Positions 25,001 to 34,797 of a stretch of DNA of 64,000 nucleotides are shown here, piece after piece. The notes beneath the pieces are model-generated. The model had not been told where the DNA came from, ran no database searches, and saw nothing but the letters and a program-made list of their open reading frames with translations. A program made the position numbers and the translations under genes. How positions within the stretch are numbered: position 1 is the stretch's first letter; every line of letters begins with the position of its first letter. This DNA is from Tetmemena sp. SeJ-2015 (taxonomy: Eukaryota; Ciliophora; Spirotrichea; Sporadotrichida; Oxytrichidae), in the NCBI GenBank assembly GCA_027382625.1, contig JAJKFJ010022785.1, positions 221,590 to 285,589 of the forward strand. The letters run 5' to 3'.

Positions 25001-25491
25001 TTCTTATTCCTCCTCCTCATCCTCCTGAGGCGGAGACTCACTTTCGATTAGTTCCGATTCCACATTCACAGAACTGAAATCAAGCAACTTAGCATTCAAC
25101 TAAAATTTTATGAATTTGCAATACTCTTAATAATCTAATTATTGGTAGTTGCTACATTTTCTATATTCTAATCTTGTCCGATGTAATCTTATTGCAAGTT
25201 GGAGAAGTTAATTCCTGGTGATAAAGTAAATTAACTCTCTCCCAATTTTTAATTATTAGCATCGTCATTCATATTCCCCTTTTTAGAAGGTGTTTCTCTC
25301 GTCCCTCTTCCTAACTCATTGAGCTATTTCACCTATGATGAAGCTTAGTCCAGCAGTTCAAAATCTTAGTACTGCTACTCCTCTAGGCCACTAATCATCT
25401 CGCTTTGAAGCATATCTGCTTAGTCCAAGCCAAATTATTGACTACTTAATTGCTGTTGAGGCTCTGTCGCATTTTAAATCGATCGCTCCAT
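22020..25491 (-). CDS. Ankyrin-repeat, DHHC-palmitoyltransferase-like membrane protein lacking a visible DHHC
   Basis: S-acyltransferases of the ankyrin-DHHC (HIP14) type have N-terminal ankyrin repeats, then helices around a Cys-rich domain. Here the N-terminus is acidic and Gln-rich (ATG at 25491; PPQEDEEEEQEQ; GKKKSSRQKDSSEEEE). Ankyrin repeats follow (HYASYFGKTKALRALVELFN, TPLHVACMSGELSAAAYLS, NTILHLAAKSNAIHIARIL), then helices at about 23580-23300. The Cys-rich part reads CGQCVNYRQKHSRFFN directly followed by RCIGSGNARSYYLFNLLNMF; the usual block with DHHC between KH and NCIG is absent. After two more helices comes a Lys/Asp-rich tail, ending at TGA 22020-22022. Frame breaks at 22690-22790, 22960-23060 and 24480-24600 are unplaced. 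Either this is a pseudoenzyme or the DHHC-coding MDS lies elsewhere. Confidence 0.65.
24630..24658 (-). other. IES, 24 bp, pointer CTTAA
   Basis: CTTAA at 24630-24634 and 24654-24658. It carries an in-frame TGA; excision gives NDNEESL-SYEPDEKDEREVT. Confidence 0.75.
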
Positions 25492-25525
25492 GCTTATTAA
25501 AACTTTGTTAATTTTGTAAACTTAA

Positions 25526-25858
25526 TCATAAAATATACAAAGCACTTATAAATACTCTATAAGAATAATAGCTGCGATTTAAATTCGAAAAGAACTTTGT
25601 GATAGCAACTCCAGGTGTGCTTAAAATAGTTTATAGCTTAGAGTCTTTCTACTTTTTCACCTTTCTCTTCTTCACTTTGCTGCTCTTAGTTTTTGGCTAT
25701 GGTTAAGAAAGCATAGTAATTTCATGAACTAGTGACTCTGACTCAGATTACTCAAGGTAGTGAGATTAATTCAAGTCAGAGGATTGTGAGTGAGATCTCT
25801 AATGCCTTTGTCTGGAATGAGCGAGAGTCTCCTCAATAGGCTAGTTGTGCCCTTGCAT
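25526..25858 (-). CDS. Small Ser/Gln-rich basic open frame, possibly a 5' part of the ankyrin gene
   Basis: The ATG at 25858 opens MQGHNQPIEETLAHSRQRHQ, then Ser-rich and basic stretches (KSSKVKKRKVKKQKDSK) to TGA 25526-25528. It is 35 bp upstream of the ATG used for the ankyrin/DHHC-type protein and in the same direction, so it may be an upstream exon or MDS of that gene rather than a gene of its own. The last ~35 codons are AT-rich and may be non-coding. No domain recognised. Confidence 0.4.
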
Positions 25859-26005
25859 CAATTTTTAATATTTATACTCACCTCACTTCCTATTTCTATG
25901 AACTTATAGTATTGATTGAGAACTGATAATAGGTTTTGTAAAAATAAAGTATGGAATAAGGATAAGGAGTAAGATTAGAAGTTAAATGACATTTATTAGG
26001 GAAGC

Positions 26006-26863
26006 ATGGCCTCACAGTAAAATGACTCTTTACTAACAACTGAACCAGCTCTGAAAGACAAACTTTAAGAGTTATCTGAATATTTTAAGACAGTAGAGAC
26101 TAAATTCTCCCTAAGAGAGGCTATTGTAAATATTCATCCAAAGTTAAAATTCTTAGAGAATCAGCTAAGATGACAGGCTTTTGAACCTTGGAGAAGTGGA
26201 ATTTGATCTTACGCCATTTACCTATGGAGAAATTGTAAACCTTACTAATCGAATTCACATTGTATTTCTTAGGACTTTGATTCCTTTGCAGATATCCTGC
26301 TCAGTCTCTAGTAAAATTACAACTTATTCCCTCCATCGGAGAATCCGTCTGCAGTCTTCTATGACCTAGGCTCAGTAAGTCTACTTGAAACTTATCTTCA
26401 TTAGGGAGTAGGAAAGCCATGCATCACAGCAGCTGCAACTCTGAATAACTATCTGCAAAAATGCGTTGGAGTCGAGTACCTAGAAGGCTTATACAATAAG
26501 TCCTTAGAACTCTCTGCCTTTTGGGCTGAATCTGAACTGAAGCTGAGGCATGGAGGTTCTTTGAAGCCACAGCTCATCTTTCTAAGAGATGACTTCTTTG
26601 CGAATACCACTTGGGCGGATGAGGTTGATGTCCTATTTATGAATGCTACTTGCTTCGAACCTCACATGGTTCAATCAATTTCAAAGATCTTAGTTGATAA
26701 ATTAAAGAAGGGGAGTATAGTTATTATGACTACCAAGAGTCTGATTTACCCAGAAATTCCAGGAGCCACAGACTAGGAACAAATCTTCAGGAGAATAGGG
26801 CCTGTAAAGAAAAAAATGTCCTGGGGAGAGACAGACGTCAACGTCTACATAAAATAGATATGA
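26006..26863 (+). CDS. DOT1-like class I methyltransferase
   Basis: DOT1 enzymes transfer methyl groups from S-adenosylmethionine to a lysine on the histone H3 core. The frame from the ATG at 26006 (MASQQNDSLLTTEP) contains the DOT1-type signature FTYGEI, then FYDLGS-GVGKP (SAM motif I, split by an intron at 26375-26404), VGVEYLEGLYNKSLEL with its acidic SAM-ribose residue, and DDFFANTTWADEVDVLFMNA (motif IV region with N). It ends at TGA 26861-26863, giving about 265 residues: essentially a lone catalytic domain. Two tiny eliminated segments (26164-26179, 26260-26279) must be removed to keep frame. Transcribed divergently from the Ser-rich frame at 25858, with 147 bp between. Whether it acts on histones is not shown; it could methylate another protein. 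Confidence 0.65.
26164..26179 (+). other. IES, 13 bp, pointer GCT
   Basis: GCT at 26164-26166 and 26177-26179. Removal of 13 bp deletes an in-frame TGA and joins KLKFLENQL to LNLGEVEFDLTPF. Confidence 0.65.
26260..26279 (+). other. IES of 17 bp (pointer TTG) or 11-nt intron
   Basis: TTG at 26260-26262 and 26277-26279; removal gives RIHI-DSFADILLSL. The same place contains GTATTTCTTAG, whose removal as an 11-nt intron also restores frame (HI-DFDSFADILL), so the two explanations cannot be separated here. Confidence 0.5.
26375..26404 (+). other. GT-AG intron, 30 nt
   Basis: Starts GTAAGT, ends TTAG; removal joins DLGS to GVGKP, the intact SAM-binding motif I. Confidence 0.85.
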
Positions 26864-26935
26864 GTCATCACTTATACTTTAAATCACAATTAAGAAATCA
26901 AAAACTAAGACCCTTAGATCTTCAAACTTATTCAT

Positions 26936-28910
26936 TCACTTATATTTATGTGCTTCATCAGTCCCTTTTTTATTGTCGGTGCCAACCATCCTTCTGAATG
27001 CCATGTTTTCTCTCTTCATCTTCTCGAGGATATCTTTCTGTGCGCTCTCAGCTATTTTCCTCTCAAACTTTTCGTTCCTAATCTAGTCTTTGAGGATGTT
27101 TATCTTTGAGCCATAAAATTTAATAAAAATACTATCATAGAAAGTTTGTATCTGATCTATGATTTGATTGCCTTAAGCTCTCTTGTGAGCCTGCTGTTCT
27201 CTGAATTCCTTCTTCTGCGCTATGAGTCTGTTCTTCTCTATCTGAGAAGCAAGCCCATAGATCTTTTGAGTGAGGAGTGCCTCATGATCCTATTGCTTCA
27301 TAGCAACTTGCTTTTAATGCATTGCAAGCTGCTCAAGCAATTTCTTATCCTTGATGTCAGCTATCTTATCATCTCTACGCTTTGCCTTCTCCTTGCGTTC
27401 TTGCTCTAATTTATCAATAGCCGCCTTCTACCTATCATGAATGTTGTACTGCTTAAAGAGTGCTTCTAACTCTCCTTTCTATCTAAGGATGCGCTGTAAG
27501 TCTTCATCTTCCTCCCCTAACTTTCTAGGCCTAGTGAGCACACTTTCTTGAATTTTGGCTTGAGTTCGCATGACACTTCCCATCAAGATGTCGTAAATGC
27601 CCTCATAGAAGTTCACCTTCTCGTTCTTTAAGTATAAGAGAAAGTAGTTTAAATAATTCTTGTTAGCCTTATTCTCTCTTATCTTGGTCTCAAGGAAATA
27701 TTTGAGTTCGTTCTGTTTGTCGAACTGCAGGAGTGTACCTGATTAGAGCAGATTCAGGAGCTCATTGTCAGAGAGTTTGAAGTAAGGTGATTGGCTTTGA
27801 GCTATTGTTTGCAGGTCTTAGTTGCTTCCAGGTCTCTAGTTAATCTGAGTTGGCTGACTGGACAATATCAATGTGAGAATTAAAATGGATGAAATACATG
27901 TGTTCTAAGAGGGATTTGACTCTAAATGAGAGGCGTTTTGGTTATTATGAGCTTGCTGCTGCTATTGCTGTGCTTGTAATAAACCAGATAGCTGTGAAGA
28001 CAAGTTAGCAGGTAGCTGAGAACCACCACTGAGGAGACTTCTAGCTAAAGCCTAAGCTGAGTTTTCTTTTGACTAGTTGCCACCTCCTTGGGAATTGAGT
28101 AGGTCGGAGAAATTTAGGAAGAAGTTGTTCACCATGGTTTGAGCTTAAGCACCTGAGTTTAGAGTTTAAGGACCCGATTACTAAGACACAGATAATGAAA
28201 TACTTTTTGGTGAAACAGGATTTGAATTCTTATAAGGATTTGAAAGAGCATTAGTGAGCTGCTTCTTCTTAGGGAAGGGAGGCATTAATTGATTTTGAGA
28301 TGCTGAAGGTCTTCTTTGGCTAAAAGAAACAATAATTTTATGGCTTTGCCTTTTCTTTGAGGCGGATTTCTTTGGCTAGGATGATGCTGAGAACTAGTTG
28401 AGATAGCTCACACCAGCTGGTTACTTATAGATAAGTTACATATGGAGGGTGGTTTTATATTATAGATCTGCTGAGTGGATTTGGTTTCCTTAGCCATCAT
28501 TATGTACTTCTGTTGCTTAAGAAGCACCTCTTGCAGTTCTTCCTTGCTCATCCTTTTAATTCTCTCCTCATCCATGACCATGGGCAATAAGGATTGTGAG
28601 CTTATGATGGCTGGAGGGGAAACATTACTTAGCTGATTTATCATCTTGTCTATTTGCTGCTAAGTGAAGTATATATGTGTATTTATTGATGAGTGGAGAG
28701 AGTAGGAGCAGAAGTGAGTTTCTTCTTTGAGGCTGATTGAGGCCTCTTAGCACTTTGCGGTCTCTTCTTCTGAGTGGAATGAGAGGGCTTAGCACTGATA
28801 CTCATAAACTGCTCTCTTTCATCTTAGTGTAGGTAGTTGTTTGACTTCAACTGGCTTTGCAAGTCAATGTCTATTCTCTACTTTTGCTTTCCTTGGGTCT
28901 TTGAACCTGC
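26936..28910 (-). CDS. Coiled-coil protein, possibly ciliary or centrosomal
   Basis: Minus-strand frame ending at TGA 26936-26938. The N-terminal part has KPSHSTQKKRPQSAKRPQSA, the RPQSA-type basic repeats common in ciliary and centrosomal proteins, then MVMDEERIKRMSKEELQEVL and a Q/N-rich middle. The C-terminal 250 residues are a charged coiled coil: NRLIAQKKEFREQQAHKRAQ, FYDSIFIKFYGSKINILKDQ, ILEKMKRENMAFRRMV. An IES with pointer TTG lies at 28654-28688. The start was not fixed; an open frame reaches about 28910 without a clear ATG, and 28920-29069 is AT-rich. Function is inferred only from composition. Confidence 0.5.
28654..28688 (-). other. IES, 32 bp, pointer TTG
   Basis: TTG at 28654-28656 and 28686-28688. 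Excision joins SAPTLSTHQ to IDKMINQLSNVSPPA and removes an in-frame TGA. Confidence 0.65.
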
Positions 28911-29069
28911 AGTCAATACCCAAATTTTAATCACTAATTTAATCAGGAGAGTTAATCTTATTTTGAAAAATTTAGATTGATTGATTTATCTGTAGAGTTT
29001 TACAGGAAATGTATCAATATGTAGAAAGATATTTATAATAGAAATATTTTATTAGCTATCTCAACATTT

Positions 29070-32000
29070 TCAGCAAAGAATTATGGATTTATAGTGTTTG
29101 GTCTAAATAATTTTAAATAGTAATCTTTTGACTGCTGATTTAGCCTTAGTGCTTTAATCTTTGAAGTTTCTACCCTTAGCTGTATCATGCTGAGCAGATG
29201 CATATCTGGGCAACAGTTCTTGAGATTACCTCAAATTAAACTGGTCATCAGTTATTGTACCTCCAGCCTCCAAATCAAAGCCTCTTTCATTCTTCTTAGC
29301 TTAGTTCCTTCCTTTAGAGAGTTAAATCGGTCTCTTAAATTTAAAATTAAAGCTATAATTATCATCATAATCATCTTGTTAGAGGAAGAGGTGAGATGAG
29401 ATTAGTTGAGTCCACTCTTTACAGGTGATCCCTTCCCTTGTCTCTCCTTACTCTTTGATCTACCTCTGCTGCTAGGCTTGTTGGCTTTAGCTTTATTCTT
29501 GGAATCCTTAAGTCTCTTTTGCTCTTGGAGTCTTCTTTGCTAATCCTCCCTGTCTTGCTGCTCTTGCTTCTGTCTTGTAAGTTGCTATAGGATGTACTCA
29601 CTCAGTAGTTCCTTAGGGAATGGGAACTTAGAGGGGTCTTTGTCATACTCCTCCTCCAGGTATTCAAGTAGCTGCATCCTGTCTTCTTCATCTAGCTTGT
29701 CCATGTTCTTTAGCAGATAGTCTTCAAAGGCCTGCACCTCTTCATTGCTGTGACTTCTTTAAGGTTAAAGTTTAATAGCGATGATATTCATAAGAAGGCT
29801 GCTTTTGAGATTTGCCCTTGGATTTCTTAGATGAGTGCTTTTTACCAGATGAAGAGGATCTGGAGCTTGCACTCTCAGAATCAGATTCAGAAGACTATGA
29901 TGATGATGATGAAGATGATGATGGCGATCTCTTCTTACTCTTGCCTTTTTTGCTGCTCTTCTTTTTCTTCTTGTCTTTCTTATCTTTAGACTTTGAGGGT
30001 TGCTAGGTAGTGGCAGCTAAGCTATTAGATTTGATCTCTGTTTGTACCACCATTTGAGAAAACTACAGACTCTCCTCCAGAGGAACTTAGGCCTTAGGAA
30101 ATTGTGAGGGGGGTTATTCAGCAGTCTTAGAGGGTTGACTACTCTCGGTCACTAGAGGCTTTTGAACAGATTGGGGTTTTTAAGATTCAGGTTATGGTTT
30201 AATAAGAGCTTAGATTTGTCGTTTAGGTGGCTCAGCAGCTACTACTGGTGCTTCTACTTTCTAGAGGAGCTGGTTAAGCGGCTACTATTGGTAACTCTTG
30301 CTCATTTGGCTTGCTAAACAAGAGAAACTTAAAATTCAACAAGGACTAAGCAAGTGAAGTAGCAGGTTGATTAAATAAAGGCTGCGTAGGCTTGGTAAAA
30401 TCAAGGTAAGCGTAGGGGTCCTTTGCCTCCTACTAATTCTATTGAGGGTTTGAGAAAAGTGGTTATGCTTTTTAAACTGGAGGTTATACGCTAGTCTATC
30501 CAGGAAAGGTGATTGGTTATTTCAATTTGGGTTGACTCTCCTCTTCTTCGTCTCCATCACTGGGGATTTCCTCATCAATGAATTCCTCTTCTTCATCTTC
30601 AAACTCCTCATCATACTTTTAAGGCTTCTACTTTGCTGCAATCACAGGTTAAGGTGCTTCAACTTTGGGAGGCTCTTAAGGTTTTGGCTAACTTGCTACT
30701 TCCAATACTGGAGTCTACACAGGTTAAGCAGGAGCTGGCTATTCCTCAGCTGCACTTGTCGATGGAGGCTGGTCTTTCTTGATTGTAGTGAACTAAGCAA
30801 GAGGGTCTTTCTTTTCCCACACCTTCTTTACTGGTTGGACCCCACCTGGAGGAAGAGTTGAAGCGGGAGGTGGGAATATAACCTTAGGCTTGGGAACAGG
30901 TGCCTTCTCCTCCTCTTCTTCATCATCGTAGTCGTCCATCTCCTCATCGTAGTCCTTGAAATCCTCATCACTACTCTTATCTGACTTTTTGGCAGACAGA
31001 TTAGAAGCAACTGCCTTCTTCTCCTCAGGCTTCTGAACAGCAGTTTGAGGTTTTAAAACTGAGGGTTGTTGCTGCTACTTGTTTTCATTAGACTTTAAGT
31101 CTTTCACATCAAGTTCTGCCGCTTTGGGTTAAGGCTTTTTCTTCTTGTCACTGGTTTCAAAGTCTGAATCCTTTCCCCACTATGGAATCTCCAAACTAAG
31201 CCAGATTCTTCCTCACTTTCTAGCTTGTACGCTTAGCCTCCTCAAGCAGCCTATCTTGACTGTTAAGAATATCTGCTACGTTTGGCTTTGTGGGCTACTT
31301 AACTTTGCTTGAACTTTGACTTGCTCCCACCTCATCGTCTTCAAAGTCCTCATCGTAGTTATCTTCATAGTCTTCTTCAATCTTTTAAAAGATTTAAGCT
31401 TAAGATAGTAAAAGATTGTATTAAAGTGAATATCATCAGAATCATCTGCCTTAGCAGCAGCTGCATTCTTCTGTTGAGTCTTCTATGCTTATTAAGCGTT
31501 AGCAGTTAAAAATAATATAAAATCTGAAATAGTTGGTTTTGCAGGCTCAAAATCTTCTTCTTCGCTAGATTAATCTTCACTCTGGTTGCTCTTTTAATTT
31601 TTCTAGGTCGATTATAGTGGATTAGTCTTTGTATCTTGCTGCTTGGGCTGGAGTTACTGCTTCCTTTGGATCTGCTCTAACTCCTACTATAAGAAAAAAA
31701 TGAATTACTAAGAATATTTATCTACTGGAACTACCTCTCATCCTCATCATCGTCTTCCTCCCCTTCCAAACCAAAATCGTCTTCATCCTCTTCGTCCTCC
31801 AAGTCAAAAGCCTCGTCCTCAGCTGCCAACTTCATCTTTTACTGTGCAGCCATCTTCTCAGCTTGAGCTCCTTTAGATGCAGCAGCTAAAAATTTAATTA
31901 AATAACAGCCGGGGCTGGCTTAGGATCCTATGGCTTGGAAGGTGGTGCTGGCTTTTAGCTAGGCTACTTCTGACTATTTGCCTGTGCTACTCCCTATTTC

Positions 32001-33027
32001 ACACTTTCTTCAGGCTTTGCGGCCTCTGCTACAGCTTTGGCAGCCTTCTTGCCTGCTCTAAGTCCACCTGGTTCAAGTGTCCTGGGCCCTTTCTTCTGCT
32101 TGTCTTGCATCTACTGCTATTGAAGCTGTAGTTGTTTTTGGTAGTCACCTGAATCCTCCCCCTCTTCATCCTAGTCATCTGCGCCCTCCATCAACTGCAC
32201 TATGTCCTCTATTATCTCCAAGAACTTTATGCAGTGAATTTAAATCAAAAAAATATGGCACAGTGAATTGGGTTGCCCATGACGATCTCCTCTGCGCTGA
32301 TTGGTAGTTGCTGCCTCAGGATCTCTTCCTCAAGATAAGCAAGCATATAAAATCTTAGTGTTAGTACAAATGAATTCATGCAAGCATCTCCTGTATGTTA
32401 GCAAATATCTCTTCTTCAGTTCTGCCAGGCTGGAGCTGAGAAAAGCCCACCTCTGGGAATAACACATCCAGCACTTTCAAGTAGAAAGTATCACTATAGA
32501 ATTATAACTCTCATTTATTATACTAGCTTACCTGAAGAAGACTTGCTCATCTTAGATGAAATCTTCACCACCCACTCTCTCGAACACGCTGTTTCCTCTT
32601 ATCAGAATCTCTTTCCTCACTAGAAAAAGATTTGAATGGGATGCGTATTTAACTTACACTCTTCTAACTCCTCCTCTTCATCCATCTCTCCACCTTCATC
32701 ATCTTCATACTATTACTGCTACTACTACTGCTGCTGCATTCTCATTTGCTGCTACCTCTGCATCATCAGCTGCTGCTATTGATGAGAAACTAAATAATAA
32801 CTTTAATATGTTATGGTGGATGAGCATTCATGACCTCCTCTTCCTCTCCATACTCCTCATCGTCTTCTTCCTAGTCCTGAATGAGTTGCTGCTTCTGCAT
32901 TTGCTGTTGCAGAGCCATGTGTTTCCTCAACATTCTTCTCTCTAATATAATTCAAATTTTAATTCGACTGGAGCTCTTTCTCTCTTAATTTCTTATTTTA
33001 AATTGGATCCACTAATTACTCCATCAT
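29070..33027 (-). CDS. CEP95-like protein with N-terminal CH-like domain
   Basis: CEP95-type proteins localise to centrosomes and basal bodies. After removal of three IESs and one intron (32232-32824) the N-terminal part reads FERVGGEDFIQDEQVFFR, DTFYLKVLDVLFPEVGF, ISAEEIVMGNPIHCIKFLEI: the spacing of the CH-like domain at the N-terminus of CEP95 (VxxLYExIL...ITGExIVxGDxxxIxNLLEI). An acidic Q-rich stretch precedes it. The middle (about 32000-29900) is low-complexity acidic/Lys-rich, and the C-terminal part has DYLLKNMDKLDEEDRMQLLE and EYDKDPSKFPFPKELLSEYI, then a basic coiled coil, ending at TGA 29070-29072. Start at 33027 (MMEQLVDPIQNKKLREKE) or 32933. The name rests on remembered family pattern; confidence moderate. 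Confidence 0.5.
32232..32269 (-). other. IES, 29 bp, pointer CAGTGAATT
   Basis: Nine-base repeat at 32232-32240 and 32261-32269; excision restores GNPIHC-IKFLEIIEDIVQ. Confidence 0.85.
32339..32387 (-). other. IES, 41 bp, pointer GCAAGCAT
   Basis: Eight-base repeat at 32339-32346 and 32380-32387; excision joins NIQEMLA to YLEEEILRQQL. Confidence 0.85.
32620..32657 (-). other. GT-AG intron, 38 nt
   Basis: Minus-strand GTAAGT...TCTAG between MDEEEELEE and LRKEILIRGN; removes an in-frame TGA. Confidence 0.8.
32781..32824 (-). other. IES, 38 bp, pointer GATGAG
   Basis: GATGAG at 32781-32786 and 32819-32824; excision joins EEEEVMNAH to QQQQLMMQRQQQ. Confidence 0.85.
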
Positions 33028-33488
33028 CGTTTTAATGTTTGCATTCAATATTATTGTCCCCTCTAAATGATATTTTACTAATAAAGATCATTTATAGTTT
33101 GGCCTCAAAAGCAAAACCTAATAAATGTGGTTAGAAAAAGATAGAAGGCATGAAAGAAAGCTCTACTTACAAAGATAAAAGGAGTTGTGGCTCTCCAAGC
33201 ATTTATATTTTATTTCTACTGGGTGAGTTCCCTTAGACTGTGGTGCTTATGCGCAGCTTTGTTCAGCTTAATGTGCGGCATGAGAGTCCCAGTTCCCAAG
33301 TAAGGCACCTTATTAAATTGAAACTTTTTAAATGAAAACAAAAATATTAGATAAGCTGACTGTCTTAACATTTCTATGATTGAAAAAGTAGAATTTGTAT
33401 TCAAGAAGACACAAGGGAAGTGCTTAGTGAAGAAGTAGATGAAGATGATGACGCCGACAACCTGCTCGACAAGTGAGCACTCTTATTC
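33028..33488 (-). other. Unassigned region with an open frame continuing the aquaporin frame
   Basis: Between the CEP95-like gene start and the proposed aquaporin stop. The aquaporin frame continues after its TGA with ECSLVEQVVGVIIFIYFFTK, a hydrophobic segment with C-ending codons like those of the aquaporin, then KVPYLGTGTLMPHIKLNKAA. No ATG precedes it. It may be a displaced MDS of another gene or an alternative aquaporin tail. 33028-33200 is AT-rich with nothing recognised. Confidence 0.35.
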
Positions 33489-34436
33489 TCAGAGCTAGTA
33501 GCTCTTCTCTAATCTCTGCTGTATGAAACTCATAACATTATTTATCAATATTTCTCCAATTCATTCTCAATTAGCATTCTTATAGTCAAAGATTAATGAA
33601 TGAATGGTATTTTAATTTAGAGTGAATACATATTCGTGGAAGAGGACTGCGAGGATGGCACCAGCGAAGGGGAAGAGGGCGTAGATCCACACCCACTTGA
33701 ATGCGTCAGGGCCCTTATCGAAGAGTTGGGTGAAGTTAGTGCCAAGTCCAATAGCGGGGTTGAGGACAGCACCTGACATGGTGATCATGTTTCCGTTGAG
33801 CATGGCTCTAGCACCTACGTATGCACTTGCAATGATGAAGCAGTTGATGGCCTTCTCCTTTGAGAACACAGTCTTTGCCTCTGTCTGAGTCAGGTAGAAG
33901 AACACCACTAGGAACGACCCTAGTGTCTACATAATATATAAAGGTTTATCATATTGTCTCAGCAACCATAGCATAGAAGAAGAATGAAGAGTCCTGCAGA
34001 GTATTAATACATATATACATTACTATTATAGTAATGTTGCCGGAGGTGTTGGTGTCAGTTCTCAAGAACCAAGAGGCAAGGGCACCTAGGAATCCACCCA
34101 AAAACTGGAAAATAATGAAGGCGATTCCAAGTGGTCTTGGGAAATGTCCTACGTCCTTCCTGAGCATGAACGCAAGTGAGATCGCTGGGTTATAATGAGC
34201 GCCTGATAAATAAATAAACCTAAAATGTAAATTCATTATTCTTTTAAATTACTTCTTTATCTGGGTTTATAGAATATTCTCCATCCAAATATAGTTAGAA
34301 CCCAAAGGCATAGGAGGAGAGCAGTTTGATTCTTGGAGAAATCGTACATGCCATTGACTAGATATTGCGTGGAGTTGAACGCGATAGTGATGAAGGCAGT
34401 TCCAATTAATTCAAAGATCAACTTCAGCACACTCAT
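33489..34436 (-). CDS. Aquaporin (MIP family)
   Basis: Six-helix water/solute channel of the plasma or contractile-vacuole membrane. The ATG at 34436 gives MSVLKLIFELIGTAFITIAF; helix 2 leads into FGWRISGAHYNPAISLAF (first NPA); helices LGIAFIIFQFLGGFLGALAS and FYAMVAETLGSFLVVFF follow; then GAVLNPAIGLG (second NPA) and FKWVWIYALFPFAGAILAVL. Three IESs (pointers ATA, AGTA, TGTCT) must be removed to obtain these motifs, and none has splice sites. A fourth, 99-bp IES (33524-33626, pointer TGAA) would give the tail VFIQQRLEKSYQL and TGA at 33489; without it the frame ends at 33567. Divergent from the MRH/7TM gene, with 361 bp between starts. Confidence 0.85.
33524..33626 (-). other. Possible IES, 99 bp, pointer TGAA
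   Basis: TGAA at 33524-33527 and 33623-33626. Excision gives a compact aquaporin C-terminus; weaker than the others because the unspliced frame also reaches a stop soon. Confidence 0.4.
33924..33959 (-). other. IES, 31 bp, pointer TGTCT
   Basis: TGTCT at 33924-33928 and 33955-33959; excision restores AMVAET-LGSFLVVFFY in helix 4. Confidence 0.85.
34000..34033 (-). other. IES, 30 bp, pointer AGTA
   Basis: AGTA at 34000-34003 and 34030-34033. Length is a multiple of three and the insert is open, but removal gives a normal loop: NTSGNITLQDSSFFFY. Confidence 0.65.
34206..34276 (-). other. IES, 68 bp, pointer ATA
   Basis: ATA at 34206-34208 and 34274-34276; excision restores IFGWRI-SGAHYNPAIS around the first NPA box. 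No GT at the 5' side, so not an intron. Confidence 0.85.
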
Positions 34437-34797
34437 AATAATAAATTATTTTTCTATTTATATATCACTGTTGCGTAAGATCTATCTTGTACTCAGTTAA
34501 GATTCCATATCACTCTATCTTCGAGATTATTCTCACAATTATTTTTTAATCAAATTTAGATAGATTTAATATATACACCCTCAATAAATACACAATAGAG
34601 AAACAATATGAAAACTGATTTGAAAAATAGGCATAAATAGCTTTGAATTTAATTAAAATTTTTAATTAATTTTTTCTGTCAATATTATTTATAATAAATC
34701 TCATTTTAACAGAAATTTAAATCTCACCAGGCTTTCCAATCATTCTAGATGCTTAAAATAAAATTTGCAAAAGGAGCTAGTAATTAATTAATCCAAA
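34437..34797. other. AT-rich spacer between divergent genes
   Basis: No gene seen. It separates the aquaporin (minus) from the MRH/7TM gene (plus) and must hold both upstream regions; no specific motif recognised. Confidence 0.5.

Noticed and set aside
25170..25200. Seven-base direct repeat about 15 bp apart near 25180 as an IES
   Set aside because: The interval is a multiple of three, lies in an open frame and its removal does not fix the nearby frame change.
34000..34033. Aquaporin 30-bp insert as an ordinary extracellular loop
   Set aside because: It is open and in frame, but it has the AT-richness and flanking AGTA repeats of the neighbouring IESs; kept as an IES at lower confidence.
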